Part shown: positions 35,740 to 44,442 of the stretch, one piece after another
How the letters are laid out: each line of letters starts with the position of its first letter
Position numbering within the stretch: position 1 is the first letter of the stretch
Origin: Pseudomonas sp. RGM2987
GTDB taxonomy: Bacteria > Pseudomonadota > Gammaproteobacteria > Pseudomonadales > Pseudomonadaceae
Assembly: GCF_022952855.1 (NCBI RefSeq)
Contig: NZ_JALJDX010000215.1
Coordinates: forward strand, 62,001-126,000
DNA: 64,000 nucleotides
Direction of reading: 5' to 3'
The notes under the pieces: generated by a model
Database searches by the model: none
What the model saw: only the letters and a program-made list of their open reading frames with translations
Told to the model about the DNA's origin: nothing
Program-made: the position numbers and the translations under genes

Positions 35740-36101
35740 CAGAGGGTGATCACCTGGTCGTAACGGTCAATGAGTTGGGTGATGTGCGCCGCGCTCAGTA
35801 CTTTTATGGCGTCCAGCGCCAGCGTATCGGTGGCGACGCCGCGTTCCCTGGCGCTGTCGGCGCAGACAAACAGGTCCTCGACACCGAACATGGGCAACGC
35901 CTGCAGGTTCGCGCTCAGGTCCTTTTGCTGCAAGGCCTTGGCGTTTTGCCCCGCCAGCAACTGGAACACCCCGTCATCGAGAAACAACAGGCCGATGGGC
36001 AAGTCGAACGCACCACCGGCCAGCACGATGTCCAGTGCCTCACGGGCACCGGGGCCGGACCAGGGTGCCTGACGGCTGATCAGCAATAAAGACTTGGCCA
36101 T
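35739..36101 (-). CDS. tusC: Sulfurtransferase complex subunit TusC (DsrF)
   Basis: A 120-residue DsrE/F-fold subunit of TusBCD, with the typical N-terminus MAKSLLLISRQAPWSGPGAR and the segment GLLFLDDGVFQLLAGQNAKAL. Two ATG codons stand in tandem. I choose the second (36101): GGAGG lies 6 bases before it but only 3 before the first. It overlaps the tusD stop. Confidence 0.92.
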   Translation of the reverse strand: MAKSLLLISRQAPWSGPGAREALDIVLAGGAFDLPIGLLFLDDGVFQLLAGQNAKALQQKDLSANLQALPMFGVEDLFVCADSARERGVATDTLALDAIKVLSAAHITQLIDRYDQVITL

Positions 36102-36493
36102 CATGCGCCTCCAAAACAGATCAAACGGTCGGCGTCCTGGATCGCATCGTGCAGTTGGCCCAGCCCGGACAGGGCCCAGGGGGCTTCGACGCTGACGGCC
36201 GAACGCTGGTAGCGCTGGGCTTCTTCGCCGTTCAGCACGCCACGGCGCAACGCCGCCGCGATGCAGACCACGCCGTCGAGCTGGTGGTCGCTGACAAACG
36301 TGCGCCACTGCTGGGGCAGGTCCTGTTCATCCTGGGGCGTTACGACGCTGGCCGAGGCGTTATAGACGCCGTCCTGATAGAAAAACAGCCGCACGATCTC
36401 ATGCCCACCCGCCAACGCCGCCTGGGCAAACAGCAAGGCACGGCGCGAGGAGGGCGCATGGGCGGCGGAAAACAGCGCGATGGCGAACTTCAT
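36101..36493 (-). CDS. tusD: Sulfurtransferase TusD (DsrE)
   Basis: A 130-residue subunit of TusBCD that carries the active cysteine receiving sulfur from TusA; the candidate is in DGVVCIAAALRRGVL. The N-terminus MKFAIALFSAAHAPSSRRAL is typical. It is the first gene of the tusDCBE-ybiB operon, all joined by overlapping stops and starts. In P. aeruginosa a Bax-inhibitor-like gene is upstream; here a REPIN and a DUF6388 gene follow instead. Confidence 0.93.
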   Translation of the reverse strand: MKFAIALFSAAHAPSSRRALLFAQAALAGGHEIVRLFFYQDGVYNASASVVTPQDEQDLPQQWRTFVSDHQLDGVVCIAAALRRGVLNGEEAQRYQRSAVSVEAPWALSGLGQLHDAIQDADRLICFGGA

Positions 36494-36580
36494 GACAGAC
36501 CCGATCAGCAAAACTGCGGCCATGATAAAGCTTTATGGACGGTGGGGCGATTGCCGGGGAGGTTGGGATGATGTTCTAGT

Positions 36581-36706
36581 GTGGCGAGGGGGCTCTGTGG
36601 CGAGGGAGCTTGCTCCCGTTGGGGCGCGCAGCGGCCCCAAAACCTCTTAAGACAATATGAATTGGGGACTGCTTCGCAGCCCAGCGGGAGCAAGCTCCCT
36701 CGCCAC
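36581..36706. repeat. Nested REPIN, family A
   Basis: The left arm is duplicated: GTGGCGAGGGGGCTCT at 36581-36596 runs directly into a second start GTGGCGAGGGAGCTTGCTCC at 36597. The right arm ends CCCTCGCCAC. A similar nesting occurs at 49111. Confidence 0.85.
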
Positions 36707-36731
36707 AGAGGCCCAGTGTTCTCAAAAGGGC

Positions 36732-37067
36732 TCAGTGTTCGGTTTTGAGGCCGTGCAACTCGCAATACTCTGCCCAATCCATCCCGGCCATTTCCGCCAC
36801 TTCCTTGTGCACTTCCAGGCGCTGGGCCTGGTACTCCTGGGCAGAGGCGGCGGTCAGTTGCAGGGTCAGTTCCCAGGCAAACAGGCCCTGGCGTTCGGCC
36901 TCGGCTTCGAACGCTTCGTGCAGGCGCTCGGCGCGGTACTGCGCGGCGGTCTCACCCTTGGCCTGGGCCAGCAGCGGGTTGAGGTTATCCAGTTCGAGGC
37001 GCAGTTGTGGGCGCTCATCGAGAAATTTTTCCAGGGCCCGTTCGTGTTGCTGTTCGGTTGCCGCCAT
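36732..37067 (-). CDS. DUF6388 family protein
   Basis: A 111-residue, strongly helical, acidic protein without signal peptide or membrane segment. The stretch AERQGLFAWELTLQLTAAS and the C-terminus EMAGMDWAEYCELHGL fit a small Pseudomonas family that I recall as DUF6388. The function is unknown. The start is ATG at 37067. It stands alone between a REPIN and a divergent lipoprotein gene. Confidence 0.75.
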   Translation of the reverse strand: MAATEQQHERALEKFLDERPQLRLELDNLNPLLAQAKGETAAQYRAERLHEAFEAEAERQGLFAWELTLQLTAASAQEYQAQRLEVHKEVAEMAGMDWAEYCELHGLKTEH

Positions 37068-37196
37068 GGTGACTCCTTGATTGAAGACCCACAGGTTGCG
37101 CGAATCGCCGGCTGCTGTCGCGGGTAATTTTCAGTAAAGCAGCGCGATGGTTCGGGTCGCAATGCTACAGTCGGTTTTTTTCGGTGAGAGAACGCA

Positions 37197-37547
37197 ATGC
37201 GAATGTTGACGGTGGCCCTGGCCGCGACCCTGCTGGTCGGCTGCGCCGGTTCGGCGATGAACCAGGCCCGGACCCAGGCCCCTTACAAGACCCTGACCTC
37301 GGACAAAACCGAACAGGTCGTCGCCCAGTGCGTGCAGTTTTCCTGGCAGGACGAAGCCGTGTTCGGCGTCGATGCCGCCGCCTACCTGCAACCCGGTGAG
37401 AAAGGTGGCCTGACGGTGTACACCCGCTCGGCCGAATCGTTTGTCGATGTTCAAGCCGGTGCCAACGGCACCACGTTGAACTACTACGCCCAGCATGACG
37501 ACTTCGTCGCCAAGCGCCGGTTGGCGGCGTTGGCGACTTGTTTGTAA
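37197..37547 (+). CDS. Small lipoprotein, function unknown
   Basis: A 116-residue protein with a lipoprotein signal ending in LLVGC, so the mature protein would start at C16 and be anchored in a membrane facing the periplasm. The mature part has two further cysteines (VAQCVQF and the last residues ATCL) that could form a disulfide. The stretch LNYYAQHDDFVAKRRLAALATCL recalls small Pseudomonas lipoproteins of unknown role. The Shine-Dalgarno is weak (GAGAG). Confidence 0.75.
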   Translation: MRMLTVALAATLLVGCAGSAMNQARTQAPYKTLTSDKTEQVVAQCVQFSWQDEAVFGVDAAAYLQPGEKGGLTVYTRSAESFVDVQAGANGTTLNYYAQHDDFVAKRRLAALATCL

Positions 37548-37572
37548 ACAGCTCGGAGCAACACGATCGAAT

Positions 37573-37659
37573 GTGGGAGCGGGCTTGCTCGCGAATGCGG
37601 TGTGTCAGTAGTCCATTTGCAAGCTGATACACCGCTTTCGCGAGCAAGCCCGCTCCCAC
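37573..37659. repeat. REPIN, family B
   Basis: GTGGGAGCGGGCTTGCTCGC at the left, inverted copy ending GCTCCCAC at the right, between convergent genes. Confidence 0.85.
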
Positions 37660-37684
37660 AGGGGATGGTGTTTCAGTTAGACAT

Positions 37685-38107
37685 TTACAGGCGCTTCTGG
37701 AAGAAAAAGTGCTGATGGCCCGGCGGGTAATCGTCGATCTGGCCGATTTCCGTAAAACCGTGTTTTCTGTAGAACACCGGCGCCTGGAAATCGAAGGTGT
37801 CCAACCACATGCCCACGCAGCCCTTCTCACGGGCGTACTCCTCGGCCATTTGCATCAGGCTCGAACCAGTCCCCTGGCCCCGGGCCTGCTCCGGCACCAC
37901 CAGCAACTCGATATACAGCCAACGGAAAAACACCCGCCCGTAGAGGCCGCCGACCACTTCATCGCTCCGTTCGTCCCGCACCAGCCAGGCGACGAGTTCG
38001 GGTACCGTACCGCCGGTCTTGGCTGTGTTATAGGCGCGCAGCGGCGCGAGAATGGCCTGGCGTTCTTCGTCGGTTGGAGCGTCCGTACGTTCGATTCGTA
38101 GCGTCAT
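37685..38107 (-). CDS. GNAT family N-acetyltransferase
   Basis: A 140-residue acetyltransferase. The acetyl-CoA motif is in LLVVPEQARGQGTGSSLMQ (about residues 75-93), and the C-terminal YRKHGFTEIGQIDDYPPGHQ is typical of GNAT enzymes that act on small molecules. I choose the ATG at 38107 (MTLRIERTD), which has GGATAA at suitable distance; an ATG two codons upstream is possible. Substrate unknown. It is divergent from ggt. Confidence 0.85.
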   Translation of the reverse strand: MTLRIERTDAPTDEERQAILAPLRAYNTAKTGGTVPELVAWLVRDERSDEVVGGLYGRVFFRWLYIELLVVPEQARGQGTGSSLMQMAEEYAREKGCVGMWLDTFDFQAPVFYRKHGFTEIGQIDDYPPGHQHFFFQKRL

Positions 38108-38216
38108 CGGCATTATCCATATGCGGGGGAATGATCTGCGCGAGACTATCGCAACAGGCACATTCGGCAAACCCGGCCATACTGCCTAGGTCCCAAAACA
38201 AGAAGAGACCTGACTC

Positions 38217-39944
38217 ATGAAGTTCGAATACTTGGCCCGGACCCTCATCGCCACGTCCCTGACCCTCAGTTGCCTTAACGCCCAGGCCGCCTCCCAGGCG
38301 CCAGTGGCTGCCGAGAATGGCATGGTGGTCACCGCGCAGCACTTGGCGACCCACGTCGGCGTCGATGTCCTCAAGAACGGCGGCAACGCCGTGGATGCGG
38401 CGGTGGCGGTGGGGTATGCCCTGGCGGTGGTGTATCCAGCGGCGGGTAACCTGGGAGGCGGCGGCTTCATGACGCTGCAACTGGCCGACGGCCGCAAGAC
38501 CTTCCTGGACTTCCGCGAAAAAGCGCCCCTGGCCGCCACGGCCAACATGTATCTGGACAAGGACGGTAACGTCGTCCCCGACCTCAGCACTCGCGGGCAC
38601 TTGGCAGTGGGCGTACCCGGCACTGTGTCCGGCATGGAACTGGCGTTGCAGAAGTACGGCAGCAAGCCACGGGCGGAACTGATCGCCCCGGCCATCCGTC
38701 TGGCCGAGGAAGGCTTCACCCTGGAGCAGGGTGATGTCGACCTGCTGGAAACCGCCACCGATGTGTTCAAGAAGGACATGCGCGACTCCGGCGCCATCTT
38801 CCTGCACAACGGCGAGCCGATGCAGGTCGGCCAGAAACTGGTGCAGAAAGACCTCGCCAAGACCCTGCGGGAAATCTCCAGCAAGGGCGCCGATGGCTTC
38901 TATAAAGGTTGGGTCGCCGATGCGCTGGTGACGTCCAGCCAGGCCAACAAAGGCATCATCACCCAGGCCGACCTGGACAAGTACAAGACTCGCGAACTGG
39001 CCCCGGTGGAGTGTGACTATCGCGGCTACCACATCGTTTCCGCGCCGCCGCCCAGTTCCGGCGGGGTGGTGCTGTGCCAGATCATGAACATCCTCGACGG
39101 TTACCCGATGAAGGACCTGGGGTTTCATTCGGCCCAGGGCATGCACTACCAGATCGAAGCCATGCGCCACGCCTACGTGGACCGCAACAGCTACCTGGGT
39201 GACCCGGATTTCGTGACGAATCCCATCGACCATCTGCTGGACAAGGACTACGCCGCCAAGCTGCGCGCGGCCATCGACCCGCAAAAGGCGGGCGATTCGC
39301 AGAAGATCAAGCCCGGCGTGGCCCCCCATGAGGGCAGCAACACCACGCATTACTCGATCGTCGACCAGTGGGGTAACGCGGTGTCCGTCACCTACACCCT
39401 CAACGACTGGTTCGGTGCCGGCGTGATGGCGAGCAAGACCGGGGTCATCCTCAACGATGAAATGGACGACTTTACCGCCAAGGTCGGCGTGCCGAATATG
39501 TATGGCCTGGTGCAGGGCGAGGCCAATGCCATTGCTCCGGGCAAGGCGCCGCTGTCGTCGATGAGCCCGACCATCGTCACCAAGGACGGCAAGACGGTCA
39601 TGGTAGTCGGCACCCCGGGTGGCAGCCGGATCATCACCGCGACCTTGCTGACCATCCTCAACGTGATCGACTATGGCATGAACCTGCAGGAAGCGGTGGA
39701 TGCGCCGCGTTTCCACCAACAGTGGATGCCCGAGGAGACCAACCTGGAAACTTTCGCGGCCAGCCCGGACACGCAAAAGATCCTGGAAAGCTGGGGCCAT
39801 AAGTTTGCCGGCCCACAGGACCCCAACCACATTGCCGCGATCCTGGTCGGCGCGCCGTCGCTGGGTGGCAAGCCGGTGGGCAAGAATCGTTTCTACGGGG
39901 CCAACGATCCACGTCGCAGCACCGGGCTGTCGTTGGGGTATTGA
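38217..39944 (+). CDS. ggt: Gamma-glutamyltransferase (periplasmic)
   Basis: A 575-residue self-cleaving enzyme that hydrolyses glutathione and other gamma-glutamyl compounds or transfers the gamma-glutamyl group. A signal peptide (MKFEYLARTLIATSLTLSCLNAQA) sends it to the periplasm. The N-terminal nucleophile after autoprocessing is T376 in SNTTHYSIVDQWGNAVS. The substrate-binding loop LGGGGFMTLQLADG and PLSSMSPTIVTKDGK are intact. An isochorismatase-family gene follows after 39 bases, so the two may be co-transcribed. Confidence 0.95.
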   Translation: MKFEYLARTLIATSLTLSCLNAQAASQAPVAAENGMVVTAQHLATHVGVDVLKNGGNAVDAAVAVGYALAVVYPAAGNLGGGGFMTLQLADGRKTFLDFREKAPLAATANMYLDKDGNVVPDLSTRGHLAVGVPGTVSGMELALQKYGSKPRAELIAPAIRLAEEGFTLEQGDVDLLETATDVFKKDMRDSGAIFLHNGEPMQVGQKLVQKDLAKTLREISSKGADGFYKGWVADALVTSSQANKGIITQADLDKYKTRELAPVECDYRGYHIVSAPPPSSGGVVLCQIMNILDGYPMKDLGFHSAQGMHYQIEAMRHAYVDRNSYLGDPDFVTNPIDHLLDKDYAAKLRAAIDPQKAGDSQKIKPGVAPHEGSNTTHYSIVDQWGNAVSVTYTLNDWFGAGVMASKTGVILNDEMDDFTAKVGVPNMYGLVQGEANAIAPGKAPLSSMSPTIVTKDGKTVMVVGTPGGSRIITATLLTILNVIDYGMNLQEAVDAPRFHQQWMPEETNLETFAASPDTQKILESWGHKFAGPQDPNHIAAILVGAPSLGGKPVGKNRFYGANDPRRSTGLSLGY

Positions 39945-39983
39945 TGGAAGGCGTAATCCACGCCCACTTCGGAGAGGGAATTC

Positions 39984-40514
39984 ATGAACGCTGCCTTGCT
40001 GATCATCGACGTCCAGAGCGCACTGTGCGCGGGAGAAGAGGCCTGCTTCGACATTCAGCGCGTGATCCGCACCATCAACGATCTCAGCACCCGGGCCAGA
40101 GCCGCCGATTCAACGGTGATCCTGATCCAGCATGAAGAGCTGGAGGGCTCGCTGCAGTACAACACGACCGGTTGGCAACTGGCTGACGGCTTGCTCACCG
40201 CTGCCGATGACTTGCGGGTGCGCAAGACCACGCCGGACGCGTTCTACCAGACCGACCTGCTGTCGCTGCTGCAAGCCCGCGAGATCGATCGGCTGGTGGT
40301 CTGCGGGCTGCAAACCGACTACTGCGTCAATGCCACGGTGCGTCAGGCCCATGCCCTGGGGTACGACGTGGTGCTGGCGGCCGATGCCCACTCCACCGTG
40401 GACAACGGCATGACGGCGGAGCAGATCATCGCCAACCACAACAATCGGTTGGGGCGCCTGAGCAGCGCGGTGTCGCGGATTGATGTGGTGCCGGCGGCTG
40501 AGATTCGTCTCTAA
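39984..40514 (+). CDS. Isochorismatase-family cysteine hydrolase
   Basis: A 176-residue hydrolase of the family that includes nicotinamidase and other amidases. The catalytic triad is visible: Asp in LLIIDVQSALC, Lys in RVRKTTPDAFYQTDL, and the nucleophilic Cys in GLQTDYCVNATVRQAHAL. A cis-peptide region precedes the Cys. The substrate is unknown. GGAGAGGG gives a good Shine-Dalgarno. The close link to ggt is suggestive only. Confidence 0.88.
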   Translation: MNAALLIIDVQSALCAGEEACFDIQRVIRTINDLSTRARAADSTVILIQHEELEGSLQYNTTGWQLADGLLTAADDLRVRKTTPDAFYQTDLLSLLQAREIDRLVVCGLQTDYCVNATVRQAHALGYDVVLAADAHSTVDNGMTAEQIIANHNNRLGRLSSAVSRIDVVPAAEIRL

Positions 40515-40534
40515 CCTGGATCCCCGCAACCCCT

Positions 40535-40662
40535 GTGGCGAGGGGATTTATCCCCGTTGGGCTGCGAAGCAGCCCCAATACTCGCCCCTGTGGTTTACCA
40601 GGCATAGCGAGGCGTCTGGTAAGGGCTGCTCCGCAGCCAGCGGGGATAAATCCCCTCGCCAC
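40535..40662. repeat. REPIN, family A
   Basis: GTGGCGAGGGGATTTATCCC at the left and the inverted copy ending CCCCTCGCCAC at the right, in the gap between convergent genes. Confidence 0.85.
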
Positions 40663-40684
40663 AAAGGGGCCCCGTGGCCCAATC

Positions 40685-41545
40685 TCAAGGCGCCCCAAAC
40701 ACCATCGTCCAGTAAATCCCCGCATCGCTGCGCGAATCGCTGGCGGATGCCGCGCCCATTTGGGTGAACATCGGGTTCATCAGGTTGGCGCAGTGGCCGG
40801 GGCTGGCGAGCCAGTCGCGCATCGCCTGGTTCGGCGAGCCTTGCCCGGCGGCGATGTTCTCGCCGATCTTGCGTCCACGAAAACCGGCACCCTTGGCCCG
40901 ATCGGCGACGGAGCGGCCGTCCGGGTCGCGGTGGGCGAAATAGTTGTCCCGCGCCATTGCCCGGCTGTGCCCCTGGGCGGCGGTTCCGAGTGCGGCATTC
41001 CAGCTCAGTGGGCGGGCGGCGGCGAAGCGTTGACCACCACACATCCGTGATCGGGCCCGGGCGGCGTTGACCTGGGCCAACAACGATTTATCCGAAGAGG
41101 CCACATCGCTCGCCCGGGCACCGCCCATGGGCTGTGCCAGGACCACCCGCCATTCGTCACCGACTCGGTTGATGCCAATGTCAGCGTACTGGTTGTCCAG
41201 CAGGGCTGAGCAGTGCTCGTCCGTCAGCAGGTCGAAAGCTTCCTCGGCGTCCCGGGCATCGGTCAGGCGAATGCTGCGCACGGCCCGGGCTTGATAGCCG
41301 GCGTCCTTCAAGGTTTCCCGCAGGCCGCCGCGAAAGCCGATCGGCAAGGCCAGGCTGGAGCGTAGCGCCAGGGGCGGCGTGGCGCGCATCGTGCGCCATT
41401 CACAACGCCGGGATTGGCTGCGGTAATCGTTGATCGCCTCCAGCAGTTGCCCTTCGCCCCGGGCCTGGACGGGGCTGGCAAACAAGGGAAGCAGGGTGAT
41501 GAGGCAAAGCGAAGCGAGACGGCAGGAGCGAACACTGTGGCGCAT
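40685..41545 (-). CDS. Secreted CAP (SCP/PR1) domain protein
   Basis: A 286-residue exported protein. After a signal peptide (MRHSVRSCRLASLCLITLLPLFASPVQA) comes a poorly known first half with LLEAINDYRSQSRRC, which looks like a degenerate CAP start. The second half is a clear CAP domain: LLAQVNAARARSRMCGG, AQGHSRAMARDNYFAHRDPDG, IGENIAAGQ and WLASPGHCANLMNP, with the histidine and glutamate cavity residues present. The layout suggests two CAP-type repeats, the first eroded. Bacterial CAP proteins have no settled general function. Confidence 0.85.
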   Translation of the reverse strand: MRHSVRSCRLASLCLITLLPLFASPVQARGEGQLLEAINDYRSQSRRCEWRTMRATPPLALRSSLALPIGFRGGLRETLKDAGYQARAVRSIRLTDARDAEEAFDLLTDEHCSALLDNQYADIGINRVGDEWRVVLAQPMGGARASDVASSDKSLLAQVNAARARSRMCGGQRFAAARPLSWNAALGTAAQGHSRAMARDNYFAHRDPDGRSVADRAKGAGFRGRKIGENIAAGQGSPNQAMRDWLASPGHCANLMNPMFTQMGAASASDSRSDAGIYWTMVFGAP

Positions 41546-41716
41546 GGACGAACGGCTCGGGAGGGGGAGTTGCCATGGCGCCAGGCATGGCGCCGATCAA
41601 CCGCAAGACGCATCGCCTGGATCGGCGAGGTGTTGCGGCTGGGGTAGGACTGTGGCTTTGAAAACAAGTTTCAGCAGGGCTGATACTTATCTCGAAGCCT
41701 TCGCCGGCCCGCTTTT

Positions 41717-41846
41717 GTGGCGAGGGGATTTATCCCCGCTGGGCTGCGAAGCAGCCCCAAAGCCAGTCAACTCGATAAACCTGGCGTACCGCGTCAGACA
41801 ATTTGGGACTGCTGCGCAGTCCAACGGGGATAAATCCCCTCGCCAC
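41717..41846. repeat. REPIN, family A
   Basis: GTGGCGAGGGGATTTATCCC at the left, inverted copy ending CCCCTCGCCAC at the right. It lies between two minus-strand genes. Confidence 0.85.
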
Positions 41847-41865
41847 AGGGGTGTGTTCAGTCAGG

Positions 41866-42828
41866 TCAGTTACCCGCAGCCGCTCCCGCAGCAGGCATCT
41901 CAACCCGTTCAGCCTTGCGATAAGTCAGCAACACGATCCCGGTGATCACAATCGCGCCGCCGAGCACCTGGCCCGGGTTGAGCATCTGGTCCAGCACCAG
42001 CCAACCGATCAGCAGCGTTGCCAGCGGCTCGATGTTCATCACCGGGGCATTGCGGGGCATGTCCAGGCGCGGCACGGAAATGAACAGCACGATGAACCCG
42101 GTGCCGTAGAGCACCACCAGTGTCGCGAGGGCGAACCAACCGGTGCTGCTGGCCGGCAGGTCGAAGCCGCCGGGGAGGGCGCCGGTCAGGCCGGCGAGGT
42201 TGACGCTGCTGAATACGATGAAGATCGTCAACAGACTGCGCACCGAGCCGCGTACCTGGGACAACTTATGATCGGTGATCCACAGTGCACAGGCGAATAC
42301 GCAGGCGGCGCAGAACGCCAGGCCGACGCCCAGCAGCCATTGCGGGCCGACCTGCTGCTCGGACGACAGCCGGTCCGGCACCTCCAGCACAAACACCAGG
42401 CCCACCAGGATCATACCCATCAACGCGGCGGTGCGAGCGGTCGGTCGCGGCCCGCCCAACGCCCAGGTCAACAGGGCCAGCAGGATCGGGAAGACGTTGC
42501 CCACCAGCAATGCCAAGGCCACCGGCACCCTCGCCACGGCGGAGTACAGACACAGGCTTTGCGCACCGATCAACAGCCCCAGGGTCAATTGCCAGCGCCA
42601 GGCACCGGCCGGCAGACGCAGGCTCTGGCGTTGCCACAATACCAACGCCGCCAGCACCAGCAGCGTGCCCCCCGAGCGCAGCAGAATCGCCAGCAGCACA
42701 CCCGCGCCATCATCGAACGCCGCCCGGGCGGCGACATGATTACCGGCGAAGGCGCAGCCCATGCAGAGCAGGACAAGCACCGCGAGATGGCGGGGCAATG
42801 GGGTGGGCGCAGCAGGGGATTGATTCAT
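41866..42828 (-). CDS. EamA-family (DMT) transporter
   Basis: A 320-residue inner-membrane protein with about ten hydrophobic segments in two EamA repeats. The first repeat carries AGNHVAARAAFDDGAGVLLA and the second MFISVPRLDMPRNAPVMN-type text before the last helices, ending in a short basic tail. DMT proteins export metabolites or amino acids; the substrate cannot be told from sequence. The start is ATG at 42828. A TTGT/ACAA palindrome lies 59 bases upstream of the start and may control it. Confidence 0.88.
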   Translation of the reverse strand: MNQSPAAPTPLPRHLAVLVLLCMGCAFAGNHVAARAAFDDGAGVLLAILLRSGGTLLVLAALVLWQRQSLRLPAGAWRWQLTLGLLIGAQSLCLYSAVARVPVALALLVGNVFPILLALLTWALGGPRPTARTAALMGMILVGLVFVLEVPDRLSSEQQVGPQWLLGVGLAFCAACVFACALWITDHKLSQVRGSVRSLLTIFIVFSSVNLAGLTGALPGGFDLPASSTGWFALATLVVLYGTGFIVLFISVPRLDMPRNAPVMNIEPLATLLIGWLVLDQMLNPGQVLGGAIVITGIVLLTYRKAERVEMPAAGAAAGN

Positions 42829-42886
42829 GGCAGGGTTTCTCTAAGGCAAGCCACCAAGGTCATCCTCGGTGTGGTTTTAATTATCG

Positions 42887-42899
42887 GTTGTCGTACAAC
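42887..42899. promoter_or_regulatory. TTGT-ACAA palindrome upstream of the EamA gene
   Basis: GTTGTCGTACAAC: arms GTTGT and ACAAC around CGT. The TTGT/ACAA pattern is common for GntR-type regulators. No such regulator gene is adjacent. Confidence 0.3.
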
Positions 42900-42954
42900 A
42901 TCGAAATTTGTACCGCATATGATCCTCAGGGACAAGCGGATCCCCGAAGCCGCC

Positions 42955-43040
42955 GTGGGAGCAAGGCTTGCCCGCGACAGCGGTGACCAGCCAATACAGA
43001 TCGACTGACTTGCCTCATCGCGAGCAAGCGTTGCTCCTGA
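42955..43040. repeat. Worn REPIN, family B
   Basis: Left arm GTGGGAGCAAGGCTTGCCCG, right arm TCGCGAGCAAGCGTTGCTCC. Both arms differ from consensus at several positions. Confidence 0.7.
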
Positions 43041-43214
43041 AATGGAGGCTTGATTGACCGGCATCAGGCGCATGGCCCTGGTGTGAAAATGGCGCGCGCT
43101 TGTTGGCCCCGTTTGCTGTACAACAACTTCATCTGAACCGACGGGCCGGCAGACCGTTGCGTTGTTTCACAGCTTCTGCGCCCTTGGTTCTCCTCTTTCC
43201 TTGCGGAGCACTCC

Positions 43215-44345
43215 ATGCGGCTGGCTGACTTCATTGAGCAGAATCTCGAATCGATCCTCCAGGCCTGGGAGGATTTTGCCCGCACCCTGGCGCCGGCTTC
43301 CGACAACATGGACGCCGAGGCACTGCGCGACCATGCCGAGCAGATGCTGCGCACCATTGCCGCTGACCTGCGTACGGACCAGACTCGCCAGCAACGCATT
43401 GCCAAGTCCCATGGAGCGGCGCCGGCGACGGAGGGTGAGAGCGCCGCCGAAACCCATGCGATCATTCGCCAGTCGTCGGGCTTTACGGTCGACCAGATGG
43501 TGTCGGAATACCGCGCGCTGCGCACCAGCGTGCTGATGCTCTGGATGCCCCGGACCTCGCTGGCCGACGAGCACGCCATCGGCGACATCATGCGTTTCAA
43601 CGAAGCGGTGGACCAGGCCCTGGCGGAGTCTGTCGTCAGTTATTCGGCTGCGGTAGACGCGGCGCGCAATATCTTTCTCGGGATCCTGGGGCACGATCTG
43701 CGCAGTCCATTGGGCGCAATCTTGCTCAGTTCTGAAGTGTTGTTGCGCGCCGTTGACCTGCCGGCCAGGACCACCAAGATCGCCTCGCGCATCTACACCA
43801 GTGTCAAGCGAGCTACGAAGATTGCCGGGGACTTGTTGGACTTCACCCGCACTCAGTTGGGCACGGGCATTCCGGTCCAGCGGGTCAAAGGTGATTTGGT
43901 GAAGATCTGCGAAGGCATGGTCGAGGAAGCCCGGGCCTATCATCCGGACAGCCAGATCATTTTCGAAACGACCGGCACCTTGAGGGGGCAGTTCGACCAG
44001 GCGCGGATGGAACAAGTGTTTACCAACCTGATCGGCAACGCCGTGCAGCATGGCGACAGTAATACGCCAATCACCGTATCCCTCGAGACGCAAGGCAATA
44101 TGGCGATCATCACGGTCAACAACCAAGGCCAGCCGATCGAGCAAGCGGTACTCGCCAACATTTTCGATCCCATGGTCCGAGGGGTGGGCAATGATGACGC
44201 CAAGTATGGCGCTGGGGCTGGGTTGGGGCTGGGTCTGTATATCGCCTCGGCCATTGTCTCTGCGCATCAAGGCACCATTGGGGTTCGATCTGACGCCACC
44301 TCTGGCACCACGTTCAGCGTGCGCATTCCCCTTGAGCCGCTTTGA
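43215..44345 (+). CDS. Sensor histidine kinase with RsbRD-type N-terminal domain
   Basis: A 376-residue cytoplasmic histidine kinase with no membrane segment. The N-terminal 140 residues (LADFIEQNLESILQAWEDFA, SGFTVDQMVSEYRALRTSVL) resemble the RsbRD N-terminal sensor domain. The HisKA phospho-acceptor is H160 in LGILGHDLRSPLGAI, followed by a HATPase with N box FTNLIGNAVQHG and G box GAGLGLGLYIASAIVS. No response regulator is adjacent, so it is an orphan kinase. GCGGAG precedes the ATG. Confidence 0.88.
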   Translation: MRLADFIEQNLESILQAWEDFARTLAPASDNMDAEALRDHAEQMLRTIAADLRTDQTRQQRIAKSHGAAPATEGESAAETHAIIRQSSGFTVDQMVSEYRALRTSVLMLWMPRTSLADEHAIGDIMRFNEAVDQALAESVVSYSAAVDAARNIFLGILGHDLRSPLGAILLSSEVLLRAVDLPARTTKIASRIYTSVKRATKIAGDLLDFTRTQLGTGIPVQRVKGDLVKICEGMVEEARAYHPDSQIIFETTGTLRGQFDQARMEQVFTNLIGNAVQHGDSNTPITVSLETQGNMAIITVNNQGQPIEQAVLANIFDPMVRGVGNDDAKYGAGAGLGLGLYIASAIVSAHQGTIGVRSDATSGTTFSVRIPLEPL

Positions 44346-44442
44346 GGGTGGAACCCAAAAGAACAGCGCCTAACTTGTACGATGTCTTATCACGGAGTAA
44401 AACTGTCGTCCCGTCCAATAATAAAATTAACGGAGACGCACG

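Larger units (their letters stand above)
42829..43214. other. Divergent gap before the histidine kinase gene
   Basis: No supported gene. It holds a short palindrome at 42887-42899 and a worn family B REP pair at 42955-43040. A second TGTACAACA sequence near 43117 resembles the palindrome's right half (CGTACAACA). Confidence 0.5.

Noticed and set aside
36494-36731. Remnant of the Bax-inhibitor-like gene found upstream of tusD in P. aeruginosa
   Set aside because: No frame or peptide fragment resembling it is present; the gap holds a nested REPIN only.
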